Of a DNA stretch of 22,967 nucleotides, positions 6,799 to 14,254 are shown piece by piece. The notes below the pieces were generated by a model. That model was not told where the DNA came from. It saw nothing but the letters and a program-made list of their open reading frames with translations, and did not search any database. Source of the DNA: Pseudonocardiales bacterium (GTDB taxonomy: Bacteria; Actinomycetota; Actinomycetes; Mycobacteriales; Jatrophihabitantaceae); assembly GCA_030840415.1 (NCBI GenBank), contig JAVEEO010000152.1, positions 1 to 22,967 on the forward strand, written 5' to 3'. A program made the translations under genes and the position numbers. How positions within the stretch are numbered: the stretch's first letter is position 1; every line of letters starts with the position of its first letter.

Positions 6799-6883
6799 GC
6801 CTGCAGAGTCTGCCAGCCGCCGGAGGCCCGGCTACCCCAGGCCCCAGGCGCCGCAGCGGGGCCGCACAATGCCGCAGCGGGCG
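6799..6883. other. ubiD-mqnP intergenic region with a direct repeat
   Basis: On the minus strand, directly after the ubiD stop, the word CCGCTGCGGC (or CGCTGCGGC) occurs twice about 20 bp apart. It is partly self-complementary, so small hairpins are possible. There is no T-run. A weak CAGACT lies 8 nt before the mqnP GTG. I see no gene here. Confidence 0.35.
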
Positions 6884-8338
6884 TCAGCCGATGCCGTACT
6901 CCCGCCAGCGGCGTGCCACCAGCTCCTCGGTGGCCGGATCGAGCACGCACGCCTCGGGCCAGCCGCCGTCGCGGGCATAACCCTCGCCGGGCAGCTTGGC
7001 GGTGGCGTCGATGCCCAGCTTGCCGCCCCAGAACTGCTGGTAGGAGGCGTGGTCGAGGTGGTCGACCGGCCCGCTCATGTGCACCACGTCGTGGGCGTAG
7101 TCGACGTTGCCGAAGGCCCGCCAGGCGACCTCGTTGTAGTCGTGGACGTCGCAATCGGCGTCGACCACCACGATCAACTTCGACAGCGACAGCAGTCCGG
7201 CACCCCAGATCGCATTCATCACCTTGTGGGCGTGCTTGGGAAACCGCTTGTCGATCGAGACGATCGCGCAGTTGTGGAACACCCCGGCCTCGGGCAGGTC
7301 GTAGTCGACGATCTCGGGGACGGTGAGCTTGATCAGCGGCCGGAAGATCCGCTCGGTCGCCTTGCCCAGCGGGCCGTCCTCCTGCGGTGGCCGTCCGACG
7401 ACGATCGACTGGTAGATCGGGTTCTGCCGGGTGGTCATCACGTCCACCTGCATAAAGGGGAACTGCTCGACCGGGGTGTAGAAGCCGGTGTGGTCGCCGA
7501 ACGGGCCCTCGGGCAGCCGGGCCCCCGGCTCGACCCAGCCCTCGAGCACCACCTGCGCGTGCGCGGGCACCTGCAGCGGTACGGACAGGCAGTCGACCAG
7601 CTCGACCCGTTCGCGCTGCAGGAAGCCGGCGAACAGGTACTCGTCGATGTCGGCCGGCAGCGGCGCGGACGCGGCATAGGTGACCGCCGGCGGGCAGCCG
7701 AAGGCGATCGCCACCGGCAGCCGCTCACCGCGACGCTCGGCGATCGCGGCGTGCGAGGTGGAGTCCTTGTGGATCTGCCAGTGCAGGCTGACGGTTCGCC
7801 GGTCCTGCTGCTGCAACCGGTACATCCCCAGGTTGCGCGCGCCGGTTTCGGGATGCTTGGTGTGGGTCAGTCCCAGGTTGAGGAACACCCCGCCGTCGCC
7901 GGGCCAGGACGTGACGCCGGGCAGCAGGTCCAGGTCGACCTCGTCACCGGAACGCACCACCTCCTGGCAATAGGCCCGCTTGCCGGTGCGGGGCGGCACG
8001 TTGCGCAGCTGGGCAGCCTTGCCGAGGGCGTCGCGCAGGCCGCTCATCCCGTGCGGCAGGTCGGGTTTGAGCAGGTCGGCGATCCGGTCCCCGATCTCGT
8101 CCAGGCTGGACACCCCGAGTGCCTGGCACATCCGCGAGGTGGTGCCGAACAGGTTCATCAGCAACGGCATCGCGCCCCGGGTGGGGTTGTCGAACAGCAG
8201 CGCCGGGCCCCGCTCGCGCACCACCTTCTGCACGATGCCGGTGACCTCCAGGTGGGGATCGACCGGTGCGCTGACCCGGACCAGCTCGCCGGAGCGTTCC
8301 AGGGCACGGACGAAGTCCCGCAGATCGGTGTAGGCCAC
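6884..8338 (-). CDS. UbiD family decarboxylase (menaquinone pathway type)
   Basis: A 484-residue prenyl-FMN-dependent decarboxylase. N-terminal YTDLRDFVRALERSGELVRV and LLFDNPTRG are typical, NLGMYRLQQQD (around 169-179) carries the conserved Arg174, and PEGPFGDHTGFY (276-287) provides the Glu277/Asp282 catalytic block. Length is standard for bacterial UbiD. In organisms with the futalosine pathway a UbiD homologue (MqnL) is thought to remove the ring carboxylate after prenylation; the neighbouring mqnP and ubiX support this, but other aromatic acids cannot be excluded. The GTG at 8338 is preceded by CATACT at 6 nt and no strong Shine-Dalgarno. It is probably its own unit or heads mqnP-ubiX. 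Confidence 0.9.
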   Translation of the reverse strand: MAYTDLRDFVRALERSGELVRVSAPVDPHLEVTGIVQKVVRERGPALLFDNPTRGAMPLLMNLFGTTSRMCQALGVSSLDEIGDRIADLLKPDLPHGMSGLRDALGKAAQLRNVPPRTGKRAYCQEVVRSGDEVDLDLLPGVTSWPGDGGVFLNLGLTHTKHPETGARNLGMYRLQQQDRRTVSLHWQIHKDSTSHAAIAERRGERLPVAIAFGCPPAVTYAASAPLPADIDEYLFAGFLQRERVELVDCLSVPLQVPAHAQVVLEGWVEPGARLPEGPFGDHTGFYTPVEQFPFMQVDVMTTRQNPIYQSIVVGRPPQEDGPLGKATERIFRPLIKLTVPEIVDYDLPEAGVFHNCAIVSIDKRFPKHAHKVMNAIWGAGLLSLSKLIVVVDADCDVHDYNEVAWRAFGNVDYAHDVVHMSGPVDHLDHASYQQFWGGKLGIDATAKLPGEGYARDGGWPEACVLDPATEELVARRWREYGIG

Positions 8339-8344
8339 TCCAGC

Positions 8345-8350
8345 AGTATG
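8345..8350 (-). promoter_or_regulatory. Possible -10 CATACT before the ubiD-type gene
   Basis: CATACT (one mismatch from TATACT) lies 6 nt before the GTG at 8338, again the leaderless geometry. TTGACA overlaps its first two bases and is too close to serve as its -35 box. Confidence 0.35.
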
Positions 8351-8406
8351 TCAAGCGGGCCGGGGGTGGTGCGGTGCGCGCGGCAGCACGAAAGGCATGC
8401 GGGAGC

Positions 8407-9663
8407 TCAGGACGGCGAGCGGGCGGTGACGGGTTCAGTCAGGTCGGTCTCGAGCCGGTCCGAACGGTTCATCAGGTCCCAGCTGCGCCGCAGGAACGGG
8501 TCCAGCGTGACCACGAGGTACAGCACGGCGCCCACGACGAGCGCGGCGGTCAGGCCCGCCGCGTCGACCAGGGCACCGGCCAGCAGGGCACCGAAGGGGA
8601 TGCCGGCCCAGGCCAGAGCATTGACGGTGGACAGCACCCGGGCCTGCAGCGCGCGGGGGATCACCTCGTACTGGGCGGCGCCGAGCACCGGGTTGATGGC
8701 TCCGCAGGCCAGGCCGCTGAGGCCCCAGACGGCAAGTACCACCGCGTAGGGCACCGGCAGCACCAGCACCGCGAACCGTGGCGCTCCGCCCACCAGGAAC
8801 GCCACCGCGAACGTCCACCGCCGCGGCAGCCGGCTGCCGATCGCCACCATGGCAGCCGTGCCGGCGACCGCACCGGCCCCGAACACAGCCGCAGTCACCC
8901 CGACGCGGTCGGCGCTGCCGTAGTGCCGCTGTGCCCAGAGCAGCAGCAACAACCCCGACATCGCCGCGTCGGCGAGGTTGGTGAACAGCACCATGCCCGA
9001 GATCGATCGCAGCAGCGGATGCCTGCGGACGAAGGCCAAGCCGTCGCTGAGCTGGCGCCGGTAACCCAGGCCGTCGCGCTCGGTCAGTCCGGCCTCGACC
9101 GGGACCAGGGTGAGCAGGGCGGCGCAGAGCAGGAAGCTCGCCGCGTCGAAGGCGACCACGTCGGCCGCGCCGATCACTGTGATGAGCACCCCGGCCGCCG
9201 GCGCACCCAGCAGGCTGGCCAGCCGGGAGGCCCCCTCGGACAGCGCGGTGGCCCGGTCGATGCCGATGCCGGCCCGCTCGGCGACCGGCGGCAGCATGAC
9301 GTGGACTGCCGGATCGGCCGGTCCGCGAGCCATTCCGGCCAGGAACACCAGCGCGAGCACGATCCAGAGCTGGTGCCAGCCGGCCTGCCAGGCCAGCGGG
9401 ATGCCGGCCATCGCCAGGCCCGCGACGAGGTTTCCGGCCAGCGCGACCCGGTGGCCACCGAGCCGGTCGACCAGCGGTGAGCCCAGCAGTTGCAGCACCA
9501 CGTACGGGGCGATCTCCGCCGTCCCCACCAGGCCGGTCAGCACCGGACTGTGCGTCTCGGTCAGCACCAGCCAGGGAACGGCCAGCTGCGACATCCGGGT
9601 ACCGGCCTGCGAGATCGTCGCGGCGCTGAGCAGCGAGACGAAGGGCACCAGCCCGGACCTCAC
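8407..9663 (-). CDS. MFS transporter
   Basis: A 418-residue major facilitator with about twelve hydrophobic segments. It resembles the MFS_3/enterobactin-exporter-like group: the N-terminal SQAGTRMSQLAVPWLVL, a loop SPLVDRLGGHRV matching the family's G-x-x-x-D-R-x-G-x-R/K signature, and YRRQLSDGLAFVRRHPLLR between the two halves. Substrate unknown; likely drug or metabolite export across the cytoplasmic membrane. Its GTG overlaps the TGA of the upstream ArsR-type gene by four bases (GTGA), so it is almost certainly expressed from the repressor's promoter at 10333-10365 and controlled by it. Confidence 0.88.
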   Translation of the reverse strand: MRSGLVPFVSLLSAATISQAGTRMSQLAVPWLVLTETHSPVLTGLVGTAEIAPYVVLQLLGSPLVDRLGGHRVALAGNLVAGLAMAGIPLAWQAGWHQLWIVLALVFLAGMARGPADPAVHVMLPPVAERAGIGIDRATALSEGASRLASLLGAPAAGVLITVIGAADVVAFDAASFLLCAALLTLVPVEAGLTERDGLGYRRQLSDGLAFVRRHPLLRSISGMVLFTNLADAAMSGLLLLLWAQRHYGSADRVGVTAAVFGAGAVAGTAAMVAIGSRLPRRWTFAVAFLVGGAPRFAVLVLPVPYAVVLAVWGLSGLACGAINPVLGAAQYEVIPRALQARVLSTVNALAWAGIPFGALLAGALVDAAGLTAALVVGAVLYLVVTLDPFLRRSWDLMNRSDRLETDLTEPVTARSPS

Positions 9664-10328
9664 GGGACGTCCGGTGATCGGTCGGGAGCTGCCCCATCGG
9701 GACCGCTGCCGGCATCGCTTGAAGGGTCCTGGTCCGGCGCCGGGAAGAGCTGGTACTGCACGTGCACGAGCCTCGCCCCGTCCGCACCACTCGGCTGGTC
9801 GGGATCGTGGCGCTGGTAGCGGGCGATCACCGAGGCGATCTCGGTGCGCAGCGCCTCGGCCTGGTCCACCGTGAGCCGCAGGAGCAGATCGCTCAGGTCA
9901 CTGGCCTGACGCCACGGCTGCGGCCACCGTTCGGCGGCCCGCAGCCACCGGTGGGCGTTGTCGAAGTTGGCGACGAGCACGGCGTCGAGATACTCGGTGG
10001 TCGCGGCCGCCGCGTCCGGATCGGTGGCCGGCGGCGCCAGCACGATGGTCGAGCGCTGGCTGGCGCGCCACCAGCGCTCCCGGCCGCCGGCTGCTGTCGG
10101 GTGGTCGACGATGTGCCCGGCCCCGGCCAGCTGGCGCAGGTGGTAGCTCGACAGGCCGGAGGAGATGCCGAGCTCGGCGGCCAGCTTGGACGCGGTGGAT
10201 GGCCCGTGCCGGCGCAGCAGGCCCAGCAGGTGGATCCGGATCGGGTGCGCCAGCGCCTGCAGGGAGGCCGCGTCGGTGACCACGTCCCGGTCGGGATCGA
10301 ACAGCGGGTGCTGCCGTTCGGACGTCAT
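9660..10328 (-). CDS. ArsR-like winged-helix transcriptional regulator
   Basis: A 222-residue regulator. Residues about 19-80 (LQALAHPIRIHLLGLLRRHG, SKLAAELGISSGLSSYHLRQL, AGHIVDHP, RERWWRA) form an ArsR/HTH_20 winged helix. The remainder is helical and ends in a Pro/Asp/Ser-rich tail. No metal-binding cysteine motif is seen, so the ligand is probably organic. ATG at 10328 is chosen over TTG at 10337 because TACTTT lies exactly 7 nt upstream. It is co-transcribed with the MFS gene, and its own promoter is covered by palindromes, the usual arrangement of a self-repressing exporter regulator. It diverges from the PLDc_N gene. Confidence 0.87.
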   Translation of the reverse strand: MTSERQHPLFDPDRDVVTDAASLQALAHPIRIHLLGLLRRHGPSTASKLAAELGISSGLSSYHLRQLAGAGHIVDHPTAAGGRERWWRASQRSTIVLAPPATDPDAAAATTEYLDAVLVANFDNAHRWLRAAERWPQPWRQASDLSDLLLRLTVDQAEALRTEIASVIARYQRHDPDQPSGADGARLVHVQYQLFPAPDQDPSSDAGSGPDGAAPDRSPDVP

Positions 10329-10332
10329 GCAA

Positions 10333-10365
10333 TGCAAAGTACTCTTTGCAAAGAAATCTTTGCAA
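10333..10365 (-). promoter_or_regulatory. Double palindromic operator over the promoter of the ArsR-type/MFS unit
   Basis: A perfect 9-2-9 palindrome (TTGCAAAGA/TCTTTGCAA) occupies 10346-10365, and a perfect 7-4-7 palindrome (TGCAAAG/CTTTGCA) occupies 10333-10350; they share the central CTTTGCAAAG. On the minus strand the -10 TACTTT (10341-10336) lies inside the second palindrome, 7 nt before the ATG at 10328, and TTGCAA (10365-10360) can serve as -35 with 18-bp spacing. Binding here would block RNA polymerase. It is also a markedly AT-rich island. Confidence 0.75.
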
Positions 10366-10414
10366 GGCGATTACCGAAGCTGGCCAATCTGGCGCTCTCC
10401 GGCCGGAGACGACC

Positions 10415-10420
10415 TAAGCT
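10415..10420 (+). promoter_or_regulatory. -10 element TAAGCT of the PLDc_N gene
   Basis: TAAGCT ends 7 nt before the ATG at 10428. No Shine-Dalgarno is present, so a leaderless transcript is likely. The operator at 10333-10365 lies about 50 bp upstream. Confidence 0.5.
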
Positions 10421-10427
10421 GATTGCC

Positions 10428-10718
10428 ATGCTCCTCAAGCTGGGTGGTCTGTTCTTCCTTCTCAGCGTCCTGTTCTGGCTCTGGGCGATCTTCGACTGCC
10501 TGACCAGCGACGACCGGCGGGTGCGCAACCTGCCCAAGTGGGTCTGGTTGGTGGTGGTGCTGGTGTTCCTGGAGTTCGGTGCGCTGGCCTGGGCACTGTT
10601 AGGCCGGCCGCGGGCCGGTCAGCTCGTCTCGGGCGGCAAGCGGCCACCGCAGCCCGGCGGCCGACCGGTCGGCCCGGACGACGACCCTGACTTCCTGCGC
10701 AACATCGACAACCGGTAG
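10428..10718 (+). CDS. PLDc_N domain small membrane protein
   Basis: A 96-residue protein: a first membrane segment (about 4-25, GLFFLLSVLFWLWAIFDCL), a short basic loop with RNLPKWVW, a second segment (about 38-59) and the closing GRP, then a polar Pro/Asp-rich tail. This is the phospholipase-D-nuclease N-terminal (PLDc_N) module seen at the N-terminus of cardiolipin synthases, here standing alone as commonly seen in actinobacteria. Function unknown. The ATG at 10428 is supported by TAAGCT 7 nt upstream. It is transcribed alone, away from the ArsR-type gene, and converges on ccsB across a tandem repeat. Confidence 0.85.
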   Translation: MLLKLGGLFFLLSVLFWLWAIFDCLTSDDRRVRNLPKWVWLVVVLVFLEFGALAWALLGRPRAGQLVSGGKRPPQPGGRPVGPDDDPDFLRNIDNR

Positions 10719-10737
10719 GCCGGCGCAGGGCCGGTGC

Positions 10738-10787
10738 GCCGCCTGGTCAGAACAGCCGCCTGGTCAGAACAGCCGCCTGTCAGAACA
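10738..10787. repeat. Tandem 17-bp repeat between convergent genes
   Basis: GCCGCCTGGTCAGAACA is present at 10738-10754 and 10755-10771, with a third copy lacking one base at 10772-10787. It fills nearly all of the 70 bp between the PLDc_N stop and the ccsB stop. It contains no obvious hairpin with a T-run. Confidence 0.85.
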
Positions 10788-10788
10788 A

Positions 10789-11850
10789 CTAGGTCAGGCC
10801 GGCGTAGGAGTGCAGTCCCGAGATCACGATGTTCACCACGAAGAAGTTGAACGTCATGGCGCCGAAGCCGAGCAGGTTGATGTAGGCGGCTCGGTTGCCC
10901 TTCCAGCCGGCGGTGGCCCGGGCGTGCAGGTAGGTGGCGTAGACGACCCAGGCGATGAAGGCCCAGGTCTCCTTCGGGTCCCAGCCCCAGTACCGGCCCC
11001 AGGCGGCCTCGGCCCAGATGGCGCCGAAGATCACCCCGGCGGTGTAGATCGGGAACGCGAAGGCGACGGTGCGGTAGGCGGCCTTGTCCAGGGACGCGGC
11101 GGCCGGCAACCGGGAGCCAAGTCCGGCGAACCGGGCCGGCGTGGTGCCGGCCTCGGCATGCCGTTCGAACCGGGCCCGGACCAGGTACATCGAGGTGATC
11201 GCCGCCGACGTGAGCAGGATGCCCTCGGCGACCGCGACCGATGAGACGTGGATGGCCAGCCAGTACGACTGCAGTGCGGGCACCAGCTTGGAGGCCTTGG
11301 TGTAGAGGGTGCCGGCCAGGAACATCACCAGCAGCACCGGCATCATCACAAACAGGCCGAGGTAGCGCAGCTGCGGCATCCGGACCAGGGTGGCAAGCCA
11401 CGCGACCGTCGCCATCAGGCCCACCACCAGGGTGAACTCGTACATGTTGCCCCACGGCACCCGGTCCACCGCGACACCGCGGATGGTCACCGAGGCCAGG
11501 TGGAACAGCGCGGCCAGGACGGTCAGCCCCACCGCGGCGCGGCCCCAGCGCCGGCCGGCGTCACCGGCCGGCTCGACCGATCCGGCGCCGTAGTGCGGCT
11601 GGCCGGTCGGCGTGGTGGGGTCGGTGAGGGTGCCGCCGCCGACCAGCGCCGACTGCCGCACGCCGGCCTCGACCCTGCTGACCTGGGCACTGCTGACCTC
11701 GGCCCTGCTGACCGGGCTGGTCCGGGCGATCCGGCCGTTCCTGCCGAAGGCGTACTCGCCGGTGTAGGCCACCACGGCGAGCATGTAGGTGCCGGTCGCC
11801 GCCGTCCACAGTGATTCGGACAGCGATGCCAGGTTGCCGTCGACAGCCAT
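10789..11850 (-). CDS. ccsB: Cytochrome c biogenesis protein CcsB (CcsA/ResC type)
   Basis: This 353-residue membrane protein is the heme-handling partner of ResB in the System II cytochrome c pathway, which attaches heme to apocytochromes outside the membrane. The WWD heme-binding motif is clear (WGRYWGWDPKETWAF), followed by conserved HARATAGWKG and a C-terminal NIVISGLHSYAG. A hydrophobic N-terminal segment and several more helices are seen. Between the first and second helices lies a non-conserved loop (about 36-85) containing five-residue repeats encoded by a 15-bp tandem repeat. It starts at ATG 11850, two nt after the resB stop, as the last gene of the cluster. Confidence 0.92.
   Translation of the reverse strand: MAVDGNLASLSESLWTAATGTYMLAVVAYTGEYAFGRNGRIARTSPVSRAEVSSAQVSRVEAGVRQSALVGGGTLTDPTTPTGQPHYGAGSVEPAGDAGRRWGRAAVGLTVLAALFHLASVTIRGVAVDRVPWGNMYEFTLVVGLMATVAWLATLVRMPQLRYLGLFVMMPVLLVMFLAGTLYTKASKLVPALQSYWLAIHVSSVAVAEGILLTSAAITSMYLVRARFERHAEAGTTPARFAGLGSRLPAAASLDKAAYRTVAFAFPIYTAGVIFGAIWAEAAWGRYWGWDPKETWAFIAWVVYATYLHARATAGWKGNRAAYINLLGFGAMTFNFFVVNIVISGLHSYAGLT
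11675..11719. repeat. In-frame 15-bp tandem repeat inside ccsB
   Basis: CTGCTGACC recurs at 11675, 11690 and 11705, giving three 15-bp units. In the protein they appear as related five-residue units (around VSRAEVSSAQVSRVEAG) in the soluble loop after the first membrane helix. A change in copy number would keep the frame. Confidence 0.7.
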
Positions 11851-11852
11851 CC

Positions 11853-13451
11853 TCAGTCCCTTCCCGCGCCGATCCTGTCCTGCGCCACCGAGGGCTCCGG
11901 TGACGACCCTGCAGCCGGCGGCACCGGCGCAGCCGCGCCCAGCACGGTCTCCAGCTGCGCCACCAGCGCGGCGAACTCGGTGCCGAAGTTGCCACCGTCG
12001 CTGCGAGCCAGGCCGCCCACCGACACCACACTACGAGCCGAACCCGCCGTCGGCTGCACCCGTACCCACAGCCGCCGGCGGCGGATGGCCAGCGAGCCCA
12101 GCAGGCCGGCCACCATCAGGATCGCCGCGAGCAGCAGCGCGGTCTGGGTCGGGTCGTGCGAGACCTGCAGGTTGACCCACTGCTTGTAGCCGTCGAAGCG
12201 GATCAGGGTGCCGTCCGGCAGCCGCATCGACTGGCCGAGCGCGAGGTTCTTGGCGCCGACCTGCTTGAGCTTGCCGGTGGCGATCTGCCTCGCGTCCAGG
12301 CTGTACACCGACTGCGGCTGGCCGCCGGGGTTCAGCTCACCGGTGTAGGCCAGCACCGCCAGCACCGGGTCCTCGACGGTCGGCGCGACCGAGGTGACCA
12401 CCCCGCCGGTGATCACCGCGGTGGGCGCGAAGATGGCGCTCAGCCCCAGGTCGTCGTCGCCGGTGCCGTCCCGGCCGGGCAGCTTGAAGGCGCCCTCGCT
12501 GGTCAGCACCGCGTCCTGGGGCAGGAACGCCTCGGTGTCGGTGACCGGGGTACGGCCCGGCCGGGTGATGGTGACGGTCGGGGAGAAGCCGTGGTTGAGC
12601 AGGTAGACCCGGTCACCCTTGAGCCGCAGCGGGTGGTTGACCTCGATCACGTCCCGCCGGGACTGCCCGGCCAGGTCCTCGGAGTAGTCGACCACGGCCT
12701 TGAACTGGGCCGGCGAGCCGTCCTCGCGGTAGCTGGCGGTGAAGGACTCCAGCCGGTCGACGCAGAAGTCGGCGAGCGAGCCGGACCGTACCCACCGGCC
12801 GGCATGGAAGGAGTCGTAGGAGATCGGCCGGTTGCAGAAGCCCGAACCCTCGGTGGTGACGATCGAGCCCTCGTAGCTGAGCAACCGGCCGCCGGCGATC
12901 AGCACCAGCGCGGCCAGCAGCGAGACGTGGAACAGCAGGTTGCCGGCCTCCCGGCTGTAGCCCTTCTCGGCCGAGACGGCCACCGCGCCGGACGGCTCGG
13001 TGCGCACCGCGGTGCGCCAGCGCGGCCGCAGCGCCCGGCTGATCCTCAGCGCCGCTTCGTCCGGATCGAGACCGGTACCCAGGGTGGCGTGCTCGGCGAG
13101 CCGGTCGAGGTTGCGGGGTGCCTTCAGCGGCTTGGCCCGCACCGCCCTGGCGTAGACGGTGATCCGCGGGATCAGGCAGCCGATCAGCGAGGCGAACAGC
13201 AGCAGGTAGACCGCGGAGAACCAGACCGAGCCGAACACGTCGAAGGCGCCGATCCGGTCCAGGAACCGGCCCCAGGCGCCGTGGCTGGCCAGGTAGGCCT
13301 GCACCTTCGGCGGGTTGAGCGGCCGTTGCGGCAGCAGCGAGCCCGGCACCGAGGCCAGCGCCAGCAGGAACAGCAGCACCAGCGCGGTGCGCATCGAGAC
13401 CAGCCGTCGCCAGAGCCGGCGGACCGGGCGGGGCACCCGCAACGCGTCCAT
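11853..13451 (-). CDS. resB: Cytochrome c biogenesis protein ResB (Ccs1)
   Basis: A 532-residue ResB/Ccs1 protein, which with CcsB forms the heme-delivery and ligation complex. Three N-terminal membrane helices are visible (around SMRTALVLLFLLALASVPGS, VWFSAVYLLLFASLIGCLIP, and LLFHVSLLAALVLIAGG with its conserved His), then a large extracytoplasmic domain (FCNRPISYDSF, VYLLNHGFSPTVTI) and a last helix near TALLLAAILMVAGLLGSLAI. The signature ASVPGSLLPQRPLNP follows helix one. The ATG at 13451 is two nt after the ccdA stop; an upstream in-frame extension would overlap ccdA and is not needed. Its stop is two nt before ccsB. Confidence 0.93.
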   Translation of the reverse strand: MDALRVPRPVRRLWRRLVSMRTALVLLFLLALASVPGSLLPQRPLNPPKVQAYLASHGAWGRFLDRIGAFDVFGSVWFSAVYLLLFASLIGCLIPRITVYARAVRAKPLKAPRNLDRLAEHATLGTGLDPDEAALRISRALRPRWRTAVRTEPSGAVAVSAEKGYSREAGNLLFHVSLLAALVLIAGGRLLSYEGSIVTTEGSGFCNRPISYDSFHAGRWVRSGSLADFCVDRLESFTASYREDGSPAQFKAVVDYSEDLAGQSRRDVIEVNHPLRLKGDRVYLLNHGFSPTVTITRPGRTPVTDTEAFLPQDAVLTSEGAFKLPGRDGTGDDDLGLSAIFAPTAVITGGVVTSVAPTVEDPVLAVLAYTGELNPGGQPQSVYSLDARQIATGKLKQVGAKNLALGQSMRLPDGTLIRFDGYKQWVNLQVSHDPTQTALLLAAILMVAGLLGSLAIRRRRLWVRVQPTAGSARSVVSVGGLARSDGGNFGTEFAALVAQLETVLGAAAPVPPAAGSSPEPSVAQDRIGAGRD

Positions 13452-13453
13452 CC

Positions 13454-14254
13454 CTACAGCCCCGATCCGACGCCGACACCGGCGAATTCCAGCCGCAGCC
13501 AGTTCATCCAGTGGTCCCACACCCCGCTGAACAGCAGCACGCCCATCACGATCAGCACCGCGCCGCCGAACTGGCTGACCAGCCGGGCATGCCGGCGTAC
13601 CGCCGCCAGCGTGCTGCTCACCCAGCCCAGGCCCAGCGCGACCAGCAGGAACGGCACCCCCAGGCCCAGGCAGTAGGCGGCCGACAGCAGCGCGCCACGA
13701 CCGGCGGTGCCCTGGCTGGCGGCCAGTGCGTACACCGCGCCGAAGGTGGGCGTCAGGCAGGGCGTCCAGGCCAGGCCGAAGGTCAGCCCCAGCAGCGGTG
13801 CGCCGAGCAGGCCGGCCGGCGGCAACCGGTGCAGCTTGGCCTCGCGCTGCAGGAACCGGAGCCGGCCCAGGAACACCAGGCCCATCCCGATCGTGACGAC
13901 GCCGAAGATCCGTTCCAGCAGTACCCGGTGCACGCTGATCGCCGAGCCCAGGCTGCCGAACAGCGCGCCGGTGGCGACGAAGACCGCCGTGAACCCCAGC
14001 ACGAACAGCAACGCCCCGCCGACCATCCGGCGCTGCTGGTGCGGCCGGCGAGCGATGCCGTCACCGGCACTGTCACCAGCACTGTCGCCAGCGCTGTCAC
14101 CAGCCAAGCCCGCGACGTAGGACAGGTAGCCCGGCACCAGCGGCAGCACGCAGGGCGACAGGAAGCCGAGCACCCCGACCAGCAGCGCCACCCCGGCGGC
14201 GGGGATCAGCGCACCGTCGGTGACGGTGCTGCTGAAGCCGCTGGCGAGCACCAC
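13454..14254 (-). CDS. ccdA: Cytochrome c biogenesis protein CcdA (thiol-disulfide transporter)
   Basis: CcdA carries electrons from cytoplasmic thioredoxin across the membrane to keep the TlpA/ResA lipoprotein and apocytochrome cysteines reduced. The 266-residue protein has about six hydrophobic segments with the two redox cysteines in LSPCVLPLVPGYLSY (Cys35) and WTPCLTPTFGA (Cys166), as the family requires. The loop after the first helix holds four repeats of SAGD (about 51-66), encoded by a 12-bp tandem repeat. Translation begins at GTG 14254 directly after the TGA of the TlpA gene, with no gap; resB follows two nt later. Confidence 0.93.
   Translation of the reverse strand: MVLASGFSSTVTDGALIPAAGVALLVGVLGFLSPCVLPLVPGYLSYVAGLAGDSAGDSAGDSAGDGIARRPHQQRRMVGGALLFVLGFTAVFVATGALFGSLGSAISVHRVLLERIFGVVTIGMGLVFLGRLRFLQREAKLHRLPPAGLLGAPLLGLTFGLAWTPCLTPTFGAVYALAASQGTAGRGALLSAAYCLGLGVPFLLVALGLGWVSSTLAAVRRHARLVSQFGGAVLIVMGVLLFSGVWDHWMNWLRLEFAGVGVGSGL
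14061..14108. repeat. In-frame 12-bp tandem repeat inside ccdA
   Basis: Four 12-bp units (14061, 14073, 14085 and 14097, of the form TCACCAGCACTG with one to a few changes per unit) encode the (S/L)AGD repeats between the first and second membrane helices. Twelve bp is a multiple of three, so copy-number change preserves the frame. Confidence 0.85.

Noticed and set aside
8349..8354. TTGACA just upstream of the ubiD-type gene as a -35 box
   Set aside because: It overlaps the candidate -10, and a -10 placed 17 bp downstream would fall inside the coding region.
6524..8749. A 741-codon open frame on the plus strand opposite mqnP and the ubiD-type gene
   Set aside because: It is Gly/Gln/His/Val-rich with no family motif and lies antisense to two genes with clear catalytic motifs; it arises from GC-rich codon structure.
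10738..10787. CRISPR or attachment site between the PLDc_N gene and ccsB
   Set aside because: Copies are directly adjacent without spacers, and no integrase or tRNA is nearby.
13452..13520. An upstream start for ResB inside ccdA
   Set aside because: The extra 23 residues are not ResB-like, and ATG 13451 sits two nt after the ccdA stop, matching the spacing seen elsewhere in the cluster.
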